NCBI RefSeq assembly: GCF_025642155.1
Contig: NZ_CP106798.1
Location: forward strand, 7,688,001 to 7,752,000
Source of the DNA: Streptomyces sp. HUAS 15-9
Lineage (GTDB): Bacteria; Actinomycetota; Actinomycetes; Streptomycetales; Streptomycetaceae
Length of the DNA stretch: 64,000 nt
Direction of reading: 5' to 3'
Shown: positions 43,036 through 54,600 of the stretch, one piece after another
Position numbering within the stretch: the stretch's first letter is position 1
Layout of the letters: each line of letters begins with the position of its first letter
Notes under the pieces: model-generated
Seen by the model: the letters and a program-made list of their open reading frames with translations, nothing else
What the model was told of the DNA's origin: nothing
The model's database searches: none
Program-made: the position numbers and the translations under genes

Positions 43036-43377
43036 ATGCCCATCAGCAACGAGCAGGTGATCGCGCATCCGTTTCTGCGGGGCCTGTACCCGGGACGACC
43101 ACTACCCGACCGGGTGGTGGACCGGGGCAGGGAGATCCTGCTGCGCCTGTGCGAGCGCATCGAGACGGAGTGTCCGGCGGACCTGGCCGCGCTGTACGTC
43201 CTGACCCAGGCGGCCACCAACGAGTTCAACGACCTGCAGGCCGAGTTCGAGGCGGCCGACAGCGACATCGAGACCGTGGCCCGCGAGGAGATAGCCGAGG
43301 ACTTCGGGTTCGTCGCCGACGCGTACGGCTTCGCCGACGCGGATGTGGAGGAGCTGATCGCGACGCGGGACTGGTGA
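43036..43377 (+). CDS. DUF5713-family protein
   Basis: 113 residues from ATG 43036. Small, soluble, helical protein (RGREILLRLCERIETECPAD, LQAEFEAADSDIETVAREEI, FADADVEELIATRDW). I recognise the conserved C-terminal stretch EEIAEDF and GFADADVEELIATR as DUF5713. No known function. Followed by a long GC hairpin. Its start region is divergent from the N-formylglutamate amidohydrolase gene. Confidence 0.72.
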   Translation: MPISNEQVIAHPFLRGLYPGRPLPDRVVDRGREILLRLCERIETECPADLAALYVLTQAATNEFNDLQAEFEAADSDIETVAREEIAEDFGFVADAYGFADADVEELIATRDW

Positions 43378-43524
43378 GCCTCTCCCAGGGGCGATCACCC
43401 GGAGCCGGTCGGCTGACGCTGAGGTACGTGACACGGGTGCCTCGGCGGATTCGCCATTGCTGTCCCGCACTTCCTGGGCCGGGGCCCAGCCGCCCGCGCA
43501 GCCCCCGGCCCCGCCTGGAAATGC

Positions 43525-43559
43525 CCCCGCCCCGGTCGGGGGTGCCGACCGGGGCGGGG
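43525..43559. terminator. Strong bidirectional terminator
   Basis: CCCCGCCCCGGTCGG (43525-43539), loop GGGTG, perfect 15-bp complement (43545-43559), followed by TTCCTT. It lies between the convergent DUF5713 and isocitrate dehydrogenase genes. Confidence 0.88.
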
Positions 43560-43599
43560 TTCCTTACAGGGGCGGCTGGTGGGCCGCAGGCGTGACGCG

Positions 43600-45951
<2,352 letters not shown>

Positions 45952-45986
45952 TCACCGCCCCACGGACCCCGCGAGCCTCCCGGCCG

Positions 45987-47078
45987 CTACTCGAAGGCGG
46001 CCGGGCTCGATGTCAGGTCGTCGGCGTTGCGCTGCTGCGGAATGACCACCGAGCCCTGCTGCAGCGCCACCGTCCGGGTGGGGGACGGGATGCGGATGCC
46101 CTCCTCGCGGTAGCGGCGGTGCAGGCGCTTGATGAACTCGTGCTTGATCCGGTACTGGTCGCTGAACTCGCCCACGCCGAGGATCACCGTGAAGCCGATC
46201 CGGGAGTCCCCGAAGGTGTGGAAGCGGATGGCGGGCTCGTGGTCCGGCAGTGCGCCGGTGATCTCGGTCATCGTCTCGGCGATGACCTCGGTCGTGACGC
46301 GCTCGACCTGGTCGAGATCGCTGTCGTAGCTCACGCCCACCTGCACCAGGATGGTCAGCCGCTGCTCGGGCCGGGTGAAGTTGGTCATGTTCGTCTTCGC
46401 GAGCTCCCCGTTGGGGACGACCACCAGGTTGTTGGAGAGCTGGCGGACGGTCGTCTGACGCCAGTTGATGTCCACGACGTACCCCTCCTCGCCGCTGCTC
46501 AGCCGGATGTAGTCGCCCGGCTGGACGGTCTTGGAGGCGAGGATGTGGATGCCCGCGAAGAGATTGGCGAGGGTGTCCTGGAGGGCCAGCGCGACCGCCA
46601 GACCACCGACACCCAGGGCGGTGAGCAGGGGCGCTATGGAGATGCCCAGCGTCTGCAGCACCACCAGGAAGCCGATCGCCATCACCAGCACCCGGGTGAT
46701 GTTGACGAAGATCGTGGCCGAACCGGCGACGCCGGAGCGGGACTGGGTGACCGACTGCACCAGACCGGCGATCACCCGGGCCGCCGACACGGTCACCGCG
46801 AAGATGAGCAGCACCTGGAGGATCTGGTTGGTGTGGTGCTGGACCGTTCTGGTCAGCGGCAGCACCGCCGCCGCGGCGGCCGCACCGCCCGCGATCGCCG
46901 CCCAGGGCACGACGGTGCGCAGCGCGTCCACCATCACGTCGTCGCCGCTCCAGCGGGTCCGCTTGGCGTGCTTGGCCAGCCAGCGCAGCAGCGTGCGCGA
47001 CAGGAAGGCCGCCAGCAGACCGGCCGCCAGGGCGACGCCGGCGAGGATCAGATCGTCCAGGGTCAGCGCACGGTTCAC
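45987..47078 (-). CDS. MscS-family mechanosensitive ion channel
   Basis: 363 residues from GTG 47078 with an unusually strong GGAGGTGA Shine-Dalgarno. N-terminal membrane helices (LILAGVALAAGLLAAFLS; VVPWAAIAGGAAAAAAVLPL; LLIFAVTVSAARVIAGLV) precede the MscS pore helix (LLTALGVGGLAVALALQDTL). The cytoplasmic beta and alpha/beta domain has PGDYIRLSSGEEGYVVDINW and NNLVVVPNGELAKTNMTNF. Releases solutes on osmotic downshift. A longer frame on the same strand is a shadow. Confidence 0.9.
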   Translation of the reverse strand: MNRALTLDDLILAGVALAAGLLAAFLSRTLLRWLAKHAKRTRWSGDDVMVDALRTVVPWAAIAGGAAAAAAVLPLTRTVQHHTNQILQVLLIFAVTVSAARVIAGLVQSVTQSRSGVAGSATIFVNITRVLVMAIGFLVVLQTLGISIAPLLTALGVGGLAVALALQDTLANLFAGIHILASKTVQPGDYIRLSSGEEGYVVDINWRQTTVRQLSNNLVVVPNGELAKTNMTNFTRPEQRLTILVQVGVSYDSDLDQVERVTTEVIAETMTEITGALPDHEPAIRFHTFGDSRIGFTVILGVGEFSDQYRIKHEFIKRLHRRYREEGIRIPSPTRTVALQQGSVVIPQQRNADDLTSSPAAFE

Positions 47079-47340
47079 TGGTCACCTCCGGGTCGGGAAG
47101 CTGCGGCGGACGGGGCCGCCGACGGCCGGATGTGAAGTCTCGTCACGATGTCACCTGCTCGTTGCGGGGATGTGCGGTCGCACCGGGCCGTACGGCGTCG
47201 TCGACCGGCGCGACCGCTCATCCTGCCGTATCCGGCACGGGAGTTCGCACCCCGTCCGGCACCGAGGAGCAGACGACCCGTCCCGAACGGAGCGTCATCG
47301 GCACCGGGTTCGCAACACCCGCATCCCGCAGATCGCAGCT

Positions 47341-47361
47341 CACAACTCACAACTCACAACT
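47341..47361. repeat. Heptamer tandem repeat CACAACT x3 at a stop codon
   Basis: Three perfect copies at 47341, 47348 and 47355. The repeat contains the TCA that is the minus-strand stop (47354-47356) of the crotonase gene, so every unit offers a stop in one frame. The remaining 260 bp up to the MscS start hold no gene I can support. Confidence 0.75.
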
Positions 47362-48118
47362 CAGTGAACGAACCGTGCCGTCCCGTACCCCCGGCGAACC
47401 GTGCCGCGCCCTCCAACGCCTCCGCCAGGACGTCCGTTCCGTACCGGAGTTCACCCCGCATCGCCGTCGGCCCGTCCAGCCCGTCCTGGTCGAGGACCGA
47501 GGCCCGGTCGCCGCGCAGGCACGCCTGGGGGAAGCGGGCGACCGCCGCCGCCAGCTCCTCCGCCTCCTGGCGGGCCCGGCCCGTGGGCACGAGCCGGTTG
47601 GCCAGCCCGATGTCGTACGCCTCCCGGGCCGGTACCGGGCGGCCGGTGAGGATCATGTCCATCGCCCGGGAGGTGCCGATCAGCCGGGGCAGCCGTACCG
47701 TGCCGCCGTCGATGAGCGGGACGCCCCAGCGGCGGCAGTACACGCCGAACACCGCGTCCTCCTCCGCGACCCTGAGATCACACCACAGGGCGAGTTCCAG
47801 ACCCCCGGCGACGGCGTGCCCGGCGACCGCCGCGATCACCGGCTTGGACAGCCGCAGCCGGGTCGGGCCCATCGGTCCGTCGCCGTCCTCCGCCACCCGG
47901 TTGCCCCGGTCCGTGCCCATCGCCTTCAGGTCCGCGCCCGCGCAGAACGTGCCGCCCTCACCCCACAGCACCGCCACCCGGGCGTTGTCGTCGGCCTCGA
48001 AGGCCCGGAAGGCCGCGGCGAGTTCCGCCGCCGTCGGGCCGTCCACGGCGTTGCGGACCTCCGGCCGGGACAGCACGACCGTGGTGATGTGATCCTTGCG
48101 CTCCAGACGTACGGGCAC
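47354..48118 (-). CDS. Crotonase/enoyl-CoA hydratase family protein
   Basis: 254 residues from GTG 48118 (AAGGAG upstream). Crotonase fold with oxyanion-hole segments (GTFCAGADLKAMG; VAGHAVAGGLELALWCDLRV). The catalytic acids are at GVYCRRWGVPLIDGGTVRLP and PAREAYDIGLANRLVP. Likely hydrates or isomerises acyl-CoA thioesters in fatty-acid or aromatic catabolism. The next gene upstream on the same strand (48183) is a membrane protein 64 bp away, with no evident pathway link. Confidence 0.88.
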   Translation of the reverse strand: MPVRLERKDHITTVVLSRPEVRNAVDGPTAAELAAAFRAFEADDNARVAVLWGEGGTFCAGADLKAMGTDRGNRVAEDGDGPMGPTRLRLSKPVIAAVAGHAVAGGLELALWCDLRVAEEDAVFGVYCRRWGVPLIDGGTVRLPRLIGTSRAMDMILTGRPVPAREAYDIGLANRLVPTGRARQEAEELAAAVARFPQACLRGDRASVLDQDGLDGPTAMRGELRYGTDVLAEALEGAARFAGGTGRHGSFTEL

Positions 48119-48182
48119 GGGTGACGCTCCTTCCTCGGGCGCCGCCCTCGGACGCCCCCTCGGGTCGAAGGAGCACTCTGCC

Positions 48183-49250
48183 TCAGATGACCTTCAGCCG
48201 CACCAGCGCGCCCAGCGTCAGGGCACCCGGTACCAGCGGCACCCAGACCGTGATGATCCGGTAGGCGAGCACCACCGCGGTGGCGACCGCCGCCGGGCCG
48301 CCCGCCGCCACCAGCGCCACGATCAGCGCCGCCTCCACGGAACCGAGGCCGCCCGGGGTGGGCACCAGCGCCACCGCGACCGTCGCGGCCAGATACGCCA
48401 GCGCCATGTGGGCGGGCGGCACCGGCAGCCCGAGGGCCTGCCCCACCGCGGCGAGACCGGCGGCCTGCAGCGCGGGAAACGCCAGGGAGCCGCCCCACAG
48501 GGCCAGCGCCCGGGTGGGCCGGGCGTGCACCGACCGGGCCTCGCCCAGCGCGGTGCGCAGGAAGGAGTGCACGGCCCTGCGCAGCCGTCGTACGAACATG
48601 AGCGCGCACGCCGCGACCAGCAGCAGGGCACCGGCGCCGAGGAGCAGCGGGCCCAGGGTCCCGTGCGGCAGCAGGGTGCCGAGCCGCAGCGCGTCCGGAA
48701 AGGCGATCAGCAGGGCCGCCAGCAGGGACAGCCGGCCGACGCTCTCCGCCAGGAGATACAGCGCGAGCGCCGACGAGGAACGGGCGAGCGGAACGCCGCA
48801 CACCGTCATGAACCGCAGATTCACGGCGCTCGCGCCCAGCCCGGTGGGCAGCAGGTGGTTCGCCGCGCCCGCCGCGAACTGCGTGGCCAGCAGCCGCCGT
48901 TTCGGCAGCGCCTGCACCACCGCGCCCTGCCGGGTGATCGCGGCGGCCACCCAGGTCAGACAGGTGGCACCGCCCGCCGCCAGCAGCCACGGCCAGGAGG
49001 CCGTCCGCAGATGACCGAAACCCTCGGCGAGCACGGAGCGGTGCCGCACCGCGGCCACGGTGACGAGCACGAGCGGCACCAGGCACAGGACCTGGCGGAC
49101 GGGGACGCGTCGGGGGAACCGTCCCTGGGGGAGCTGGGGAAGTTGTACCGCTGTCACATCCGGAGAGGTTTTCCGTGCCGTGCCAACGGCGGGTGGCCGA
49201 ATCGCGGACGGCGGCTTACGGACGGAAAGCGGCTGAGGGGGGAGAGTCAT
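48183..49250 (-). CDS. Flippase-like (LPG synthase TM / UPF0104) integral membrane protein
   Basis: 355 residues from ATG 49250. About eight membrane helices (PVRQVLCLVPLVLVTVAAV, SSALALYLLAESVGRLSLLA, LLLGAGALLLVAACALMFV, GLGSVEAALIVALVAAGGPA). The family signature is AAGAANHLLPTGLGASAVNL with PTPGGLGSVEAAL. Related to the membrane half of lysylphosphatidylglycerol synthase (MprF) without the synthase domain. A lipid or glycolipid translocation role is possible. The very long frame reaching 53009 is a shadow of the genes opposite. Confidence 0.82.
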   Translation of the reverse strand: MTLPPQPLSVRKPPSAIRPPAVGTARKTSPDVTAVQLPQLPQGRFPRRVPVRQVLCLVPLVLVTVAAVRHRSVLAEGFGHLRTASWPWLLAAGGATCLTWVAAAITRQGAVVQALPKRRLLATQFAAGAANHLLPTGLGASAVNLRFMTVCGVPLARSSSALALYLLAESVGRLSLLAALLIAFPDALRLGTLLPHGTLGPLLLGAGALLLVAACALMFVRRLRRAVHSFLRTALGEARSVHARPTRALALWGGSLAFPALQAAGLAAVGQALGLPVPPAHMALAYLAATVAVALVPTPGGLGSVEAALIVALVAAGGPAAVATAVVLAYRIITVWVPLVPGALTLGALVRLKVI

Positions 49251-49284
49251 CGGGGCCTTAGAGCGGGGGGATGTCCATCGGGCA

Positions 49285-49315
49285 TTGACCTCAACGAAGC
49301 TTGAGGTCTTACGTT
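49285..49315 (+). promoter_or_regulatory. SoxR/MerR-type promoter with palindromic box
   Basis: Perfect arms GACCTCAA (49287-49294) and TTGAGGTC (49301-49308) around CGAAGC. The inner 18-mer CCTCAACGAAGCTTGAGG closely resembles the SoxR box (CCTCAA-N6-TTGAGG). -35 TTGACC (49285-49290) and -10 TACGTT (49310-49315) are separated by 19 bp, the over-long spacer typical of MerR-family activators. Predicted start is at about 49322, next to the ATG at 49323. Confidence 0.75.
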
Positions 49316-49322
49316 CTCTCCC

Positions 49323-51206
49323 ATGAGCATGGAGACCACAGCCTGGACACAGCTGCACAGCGTGATGACCGCCCAGCAGGAGCGCCGCCCGTTCGCGCGG
49401 GCCACGCTGCGCCGCATCGCCGCGTTCGCCCGCCCGCACCGCCGCCGCATCGTGTGGTTCGTGCTGCTCGGCGTGGTGACCGCGCTGCTCGCCGTCGCGA
49501 CCCCCGTGCTCGCCGGACGCGTCGTGGACGCGATCGTGTCGCACGGCGAGCCGGGCAGGGTCGTCCGCCTCGCGCTGCTCATCGCGCTGATCGCGGTGGC
49601 CGAGGCGGCGCTCGGCATTCTCGGCCGGCGGCTGTCGGCGACGCTCGGGGAGGGACTCATCCTGGACCTCCGGACGGCTGTGTTCGATCATGTGCAGCGC
49701 ATGCCGGTCGCGTTCTTCACACGCACTCGTACGGGAGCGCTCGTCAGTCGTCTCAACAACGATGTGATCGGCGCGCAGCGGGCGTTCAGCAACACGCTCT
49801 CGGGCGTGGTCAGCAATGTGGTCACGCTGCTGCTCACCCTGGTCGTCATGCTCACCCTGTCCTGGCAGATCACGCTGCTGGCGCTGGTGCTGCTCCCGGT
49901 GTTCGTGATCCCCGCGCGCCGGATGGGCAGCCGGATGGCCCGTATGCAGCGGGAGGCGGCGGCGCTCAACGCGGCGATGGGCACCCGGATGACCGAGCGC
50001 TTCTCGGCCCCCGGCGCCACCCTGGTCAAGCTGTTCGGCCGCCCGGAGGAGGAGTCGGCCGAGTTCGCGGCCCGCGCCGCCCGGGTGAGGGACATCGGCA
50101 TCCGTACGGCGACCGCCCAGACGGTGTTCATGACCGCGCTGACCCTGGTGTCCTCGCTGGCCCTCGCCCTGGTGTACGGCCTGGGCGGCTGGTACGCCCT
50201 GCGCGGCAGCCTGCAACCGGGCGCGGTCGTGTCGCTGGCGCTGCTGCTGACCCGGCTGTACGCGCCGCTCACCGCGCTCGCCGGGGCCCGCGTCGAGGTG
50301 ATGAGCGCGATGGTCAGCTTCGAGCGGGTCTTCGAGGTGCTCGACCTGAAGCCGCTGATCGAGGAGCGACCGGACCCGGAGGAAGTGCCCGAGGGGCCGG
50401 TGGCGGTCGAGTTCGAGGACGTCCGCTTCGGCTACCCGTCCGCCGACAAGGTCTCCCTGGCCTCCCTGGAGGAGGTCGCCACCCTCGACACCCGCGGTGG
50501 CGCCGAGGTCCTGCACGGGGTCTCCTTCCGCGCCGAACCCGGGCAGACGGTCGCCCTGGTCGGTTCCTCCGGCGCCGGGAAGTCCACGATCGCCGCCCTG
50601 CTCCCGCGCCTGTACGACGTCGACGAGGGCGCCGTCCGCCTCGGCGGCACCGACGTACGCGATCTGAGCGCCGCCGCGCTGCGCGCCACCCTCGGCATGG
50701 TCACCCAGGACGGCCACCTCTTCCACGACTCCGTCCGCGCCAACCTCCTGCTGGCCCGCCCCACGGCCACCGACGAGGAACTGTGGGAGGCACTCGGCCG
50801 CGCCCGCCTCGACGACGTCGTACGGTCCCTGCCCGACGGCCTGGACACGGTGGTCGGGGAACGCGGCTACCGCCTCTCCGGGGGCGAGCGCCAGCGCATG
50901 ACCATCTCCCGCCTGCTGCTGGCCCGCCAGCGCGTCGTCATCCTCGACGAGGCCACCGCCCATCTGGACAACACCTCGGAGGCGGCCGTCCAGGAGGCCC
51001 TGACCGAGGCGCTGGCCGATCGGACCGCCGTCGTCATCGCCCACCGCCTGTCCACGGTCCGAGCGGCGGACGTGATCCTGGTCGTCGAGGCCGGCCGCAT
51101 CGTGGAGCGGGGCACGCACGAGGAGCTCCTGGCGGCCGGCGGCCGCTACGCGGAACTGCACCGCACCCAGTTCGAGAAGCAGGCCGCGGAGGTCACGACG
51201 CCCTGA
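49323..51206 (+). CDS. ABC exporter (fused permease and ATPase), probable SoxR target
   Basis: 627 residues, type IV ABC exporter half-transporter. Six-helix ABC_membrane domain (IVWFVLLGVVTALLAVATPV, VVTLLLTLVVMLTLSWQITL, TALTLVSSLALALVYGLGGW). Nucleotide-binding domain with Walker A LVGSSGAGKST near residue 419, signature RLSGGERQRM, Walker B RVVILDEATAHLD and H-loop IAHRLST. Works as a homo- or heterodimer exporting small molecules or lipids. The mRNA is probably leaderless. The promoter has a SoxR-type box, implying induction by redox-active compounds such as endogenous pigments. Confidence 0.9.
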   Translation: MSMETTAWTQLHSVMTAQQERRPFARATLRRIAAFARPHRRRIVWFVLLGVVTALLAVATPVLAGRVVDAIVSHGEPGRVVRLALLIALIAVAEAALGILGRRLSATLGEGLILDLRTAVFDHVQRMPVAFFTRTRTGALVSRLNNDVIGAQRAFSNTLSGVVSNVVTLLLTLVVMLTLSWQITLLALVLLPVFVIPARRMGSRMARMQREAAALNAAMGTRMTERFSAPGATLVKLFGRPEEESAEFAARAARVRDIGIRTATAQTVFMTALTLVSSLALALVYGLGGWYALRGSLQPGAVVSLALLLTRLYAPLTALAGARVEVMSAMVSFERVFEVLDLKPLIEERPDPEEVPEGPVAVEFEDVRFGYPSADKVSLASLEEVATLDTRGGAEVLHGVSFRAEPGQTVALVGSSGAGKSTIAALLPRLYDVDEGAVRLGGTDVRDLSAAALRATLGMVTQDGHLFHDSVRANLLLARPTATDEELWEALGRARLDDVVRSLPDGLDTVVGERGYRLSGGERQRMTISRLLLARQRVVILDEATAHLDNTSEAAVQEALTEALADRTAVVIAHRLSTVRAADVILVVEAGRIVERGTHEELLAAGGRYAELHRTQFEKQAAEVTTP

Positions 51207-51673
51207 ACGGCAACCGGGTCGAGCCGGCCCGCGCCGTAACGGATGCGGGCCTGCAGCTCGTTGGGCGCCTCGGACGGGGCCGCACACTCGTGGCAGTGCC
51301 CTGCCGTGTCGCCCGGCGCCCGCTCGGACAGCCGCTCCGTCGAGGTGCAAGCCGTAGCCGGTCGGTACCCACCAGGCCGACCGTGTGCCGGTCGACTCCC
51401 ATGAAGGCCCAGGCCCAGGCACGGCGCCACGCGCGGATGCCCTGGCCGGCCTGCCGCCGCCGAGCGGCCGACGGACGGATCGTGCCGGCCGCGGACGTGT
51501 CCCACTGGCTTCGGCCGGGCGCCCCCACCCGCGACGAGCGGCTCTTCTGCCACGTCCATGGACGCGGAAACCGCAGCAGCGACCGGCTCGGGCCCGGCCG
51601 GCACCCCGGACATGGCCGCCGACGGCCTGCCCTCGGTGGAGGACCGCACGGCCGGGTCCGCGGGCCGCGCCGG
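51207..51673. other. 467-bp stretch without a supported gene
   Basis: Between the ABC exporter stop and the end of the convergent symporter-phosphatase gene. Minus-strand frames at 51193-51528 and 51146-51649 are open but have no ribosome-binding site, no recognisable domain and Arg/Pro/Ala-biased composition. A short piece (AGHCHECAAPSEAPNEL) could be a gene remnant. No terminator with a clear stem was found. Confidence 0.5.
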
Positions 51674-54600
51674 TCAGCCGCCGAACGTCGGTGTCGCCTG
51701 CTCCGCCCAGATGACCTTGCCGTCCTTGGTGTAGCGCGTGCCCCAGCGCTTGGCGAACCGGGCCACGAGGAAGAGGCCCCGTCCGCCCTCGTCCGTGCTG
51801 GCCGCGTAGCGCAGATGCGGCGAGGTGCTGCTGTGGTCCCAGACCTCGCAGATGAGCGCGCGGTCGCGAATCAACCGCGCCTTGATCGGTCCTGTGGCGT
51901 GGCGCATGGCGTTGGTGATCAGTTCGCTGCAGATCAGCTCCGTGGTGTCCACGAGGTCCTCCAGCTCCCACTCCATGAGCCGGGCGGAGACAGCCGCGCG
52001 TACGCGGCGAACGGCGGCAGGGTCGCACTCCACGTCCCACTCGGCGACGTGCCCGGGCCCCAGCACCCGCGTACGGGCGACGAGCAGCGCGATGTCGTCG
52101 CTCTGGAGCTCCGGGAGCAGGGCGTCGAGCACGGCGTCGCAGGTCTCCTCGGGCGACCGGTCCGCGCACGCCAGCGTCTCGCGCAGCAGCCGGAGCCCGG
52201 TGTCGACGTCCAGGTCGCGGCGCTCGACGAGGCCGTCGGTGAACAGGACGAGCCTGCTGCCCTCGGCCAGACGCAACTCGGCGCACTCGAAGGGCAGTCC
52301 GCCGATGCCGAGGGGAAGGCAGGACGGCACGTCCAGGAACTCCACCGTCCCGTCGGGCTGTATGAGCGCGGGCGCCAGGTGGCCGGCGCTGGCGATGGCA
52401 CAGCTGCCGGACACGGAGTCGTAGACCGCGTACAGGCAGGTGGCGCCGGTGACGGTGGTCCGGTCGCCGGCCGCGATCGCGTCCTGGTCGATGAGGGTGA
52501 CCAACTCGTCGAGATGGCTGAGGAGTTCGTCGGGCGGCAGGTCCAGGGGGGTGGAGAAGTTGTGCACGGCGGTGCGCAGCTGCCCCATGGTGGCCGCGGC
52601 ATGCAGTCCGTGCCCGACGATGTCGCCCATGACCAGCGCCACCCTGGCGCCCGGCAGCGGGATGACGTCGAACCAGTCGCCGCCGACCGCCTGCGCGGGG
52701 AGGTAACGGGAAGCGACCTCGACGGCGTTCTGTTCGGGCAGCGCGCGGGGCAGCAGTCTCCGCTGCAGTGCCACGGCCAAGCCGTGCTCGCGGGTGTAGC
52801 GGCGTGCGTTGTCGAGGGACACGGCGGCTCGGGTGGCCAGTTCGGCCGCTAGGGAGAGATCGTCCTGATCGAAGGGCTCGGGCTTCTCCGAGCGCCAGAA
52901 GTGGACGACGCCCAGCAGCACGCCACGGGCGGACAGCGGTGCCGTGATGAGCGAATGGATCCCGTAGTCGATGATGCGGGAGCCCCGCGCGGGGTCCACC
53001 TCCTGCCATCGCGTGGCATCGCGCAGACGAGGCACCAGGACCGCCTGCCCGCTCTCGGCGCTGTGGGCCTGAGGCGAGGACGGCCCGTAGGCGATCAGGT
53101 CGCCGACGGTGAAGAAGGGAGCGTCGTCGCGGATACCGCTGACGGCCGCGCGCCGCATCCGCTTACTGCCGGTGCCCATGCCGTTCATCGCCGGTTCCTC
53201 GTCGCTCAGCACGGACTCGGCCAGGTCGACGGTGACGTAGTCGGCGAAGCGCGGAACCGCGACCTGCGTCAGCTCTTCGGCTGTACGGGTCACATCGAGG
53301 GTGGTGCCGATGCCGCCGGTCGCGTCGTAGAGCAACTTCAGCCGCCACCGGACCAGCTCGACCCTCTGCGAGGCCTCGCCGATCATCTCCATCACTTCAT
53401 CGGTGCCGACCTCCTCCTCTCCGGCCACCGCGGCGACCGCAAGCCGCGCGGACGCGGTACCCACCGAACCGGCGAGCTGGGCTTCCGCGTGATGGACGAG
53501 CTCCGGCGGCGCTTCGGCTGCCAGCGAGTCGGGCCTCCTTCCAGAGTAGGAGCGCAACGCCCGCTGGGCGCCCTCCCGCCCGAGGAAGCGCTCCAGCAGG
53601 GTCTGCAGTTCGCCGACCGTGGCACGGACCTGCCAGCGCCGCTCCCTGACAGGCTCTTCGAGGATTTCGACGAACTGTTCCGCCTGTGCCCGCTCGGCGG
53701 CGTCCGGTCGGTCCACGAGGGAGACCGCGACATACGCGCCGAAGTTCAGCAGTGCACTCCAGAACATCGCATGGCTGATCGGGTCCATCCCCGACATGCC
53801 GAACAGCTGCTGCGGCCGGAGCAGCCCAATGCCGAGCGGGCCCTCCCGCAAGAAGGAAGGAGACAGCAACCCGGCATCGGCGAAGGTCGGCAGCACCAGG
53901 GTGTACGCCCACACGGCGAACCCCGCCACCAGGCCGGCCAGCACGCCCCGGCGGGTACCGCCCTTCCAGAACAGGCCGCCCAGGATGGCGGGCGCGAACT
54001 GTGCCACAGCCGCGAACGACACCAGGCCGATCGACACCAACGCCGTCTGCTCGCCCGCAACCCGAAAGTACGCGTACCCGAGCAGCAGGACCAGCACGAT
54101 GGTCGCCCGGCGAATGCCCAGCACCAGCCCGGCGAGGTTGTCCCGGTGCGCGAGCCGGGACTTGCTGCGCAGCAGCAGCGGCATCACGAGTGAGTTGGAC
54201 ACCATGGTGCTGAGTGCGGTCGTCTCGACGATGACCATGCTGGTGGCCGCGCTGAGGCCGCCGATGAAGACGAGCAGTGCGAGTGCCTGCTGGCCTCCGG
54301 CCATCGGCAGGGTCAGCACATAAGTGTCGGCGTCGACGCCCTTTCCGAACCGCAGAAGCCCGCCGGCCGCGATCGGAAGTACGAAGATGCTGATCGCGAG
54401 TAGGTACAGCGGGAACAGCCACATCGCCCGTTTGAGGTGCCTCTCGTCGACGTTCTCGACAACGCTGATCTGCCACTGCCGGGGCAGCAGCACGATCGCC
54501 AGCATGGACAGCACCGTGAGCCAGACCCACATGCCGTAGCCGGTCTGCTCGCGCAGCGTGAACAGGGTGGTGAGACCGGCGTCCGCGGCCCGGGAGAACA

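Noticed and set aside
51146..51649. Possible minus-strand gene after the ABC exporter
   Set aside because: No ribosome-binding site, overlaps the exporter's 3' end antisense, no domain; left as a note only.
48183..53009. 1608-codon minus-strand open frame
   Set aside because: Only its C-terminal 355 codons (flippase-like protein) are real. The rest is antisense to the ABC exporter or out of frame with the symporter-phosphatase and has Arg/Pro/Gly-biased composition.
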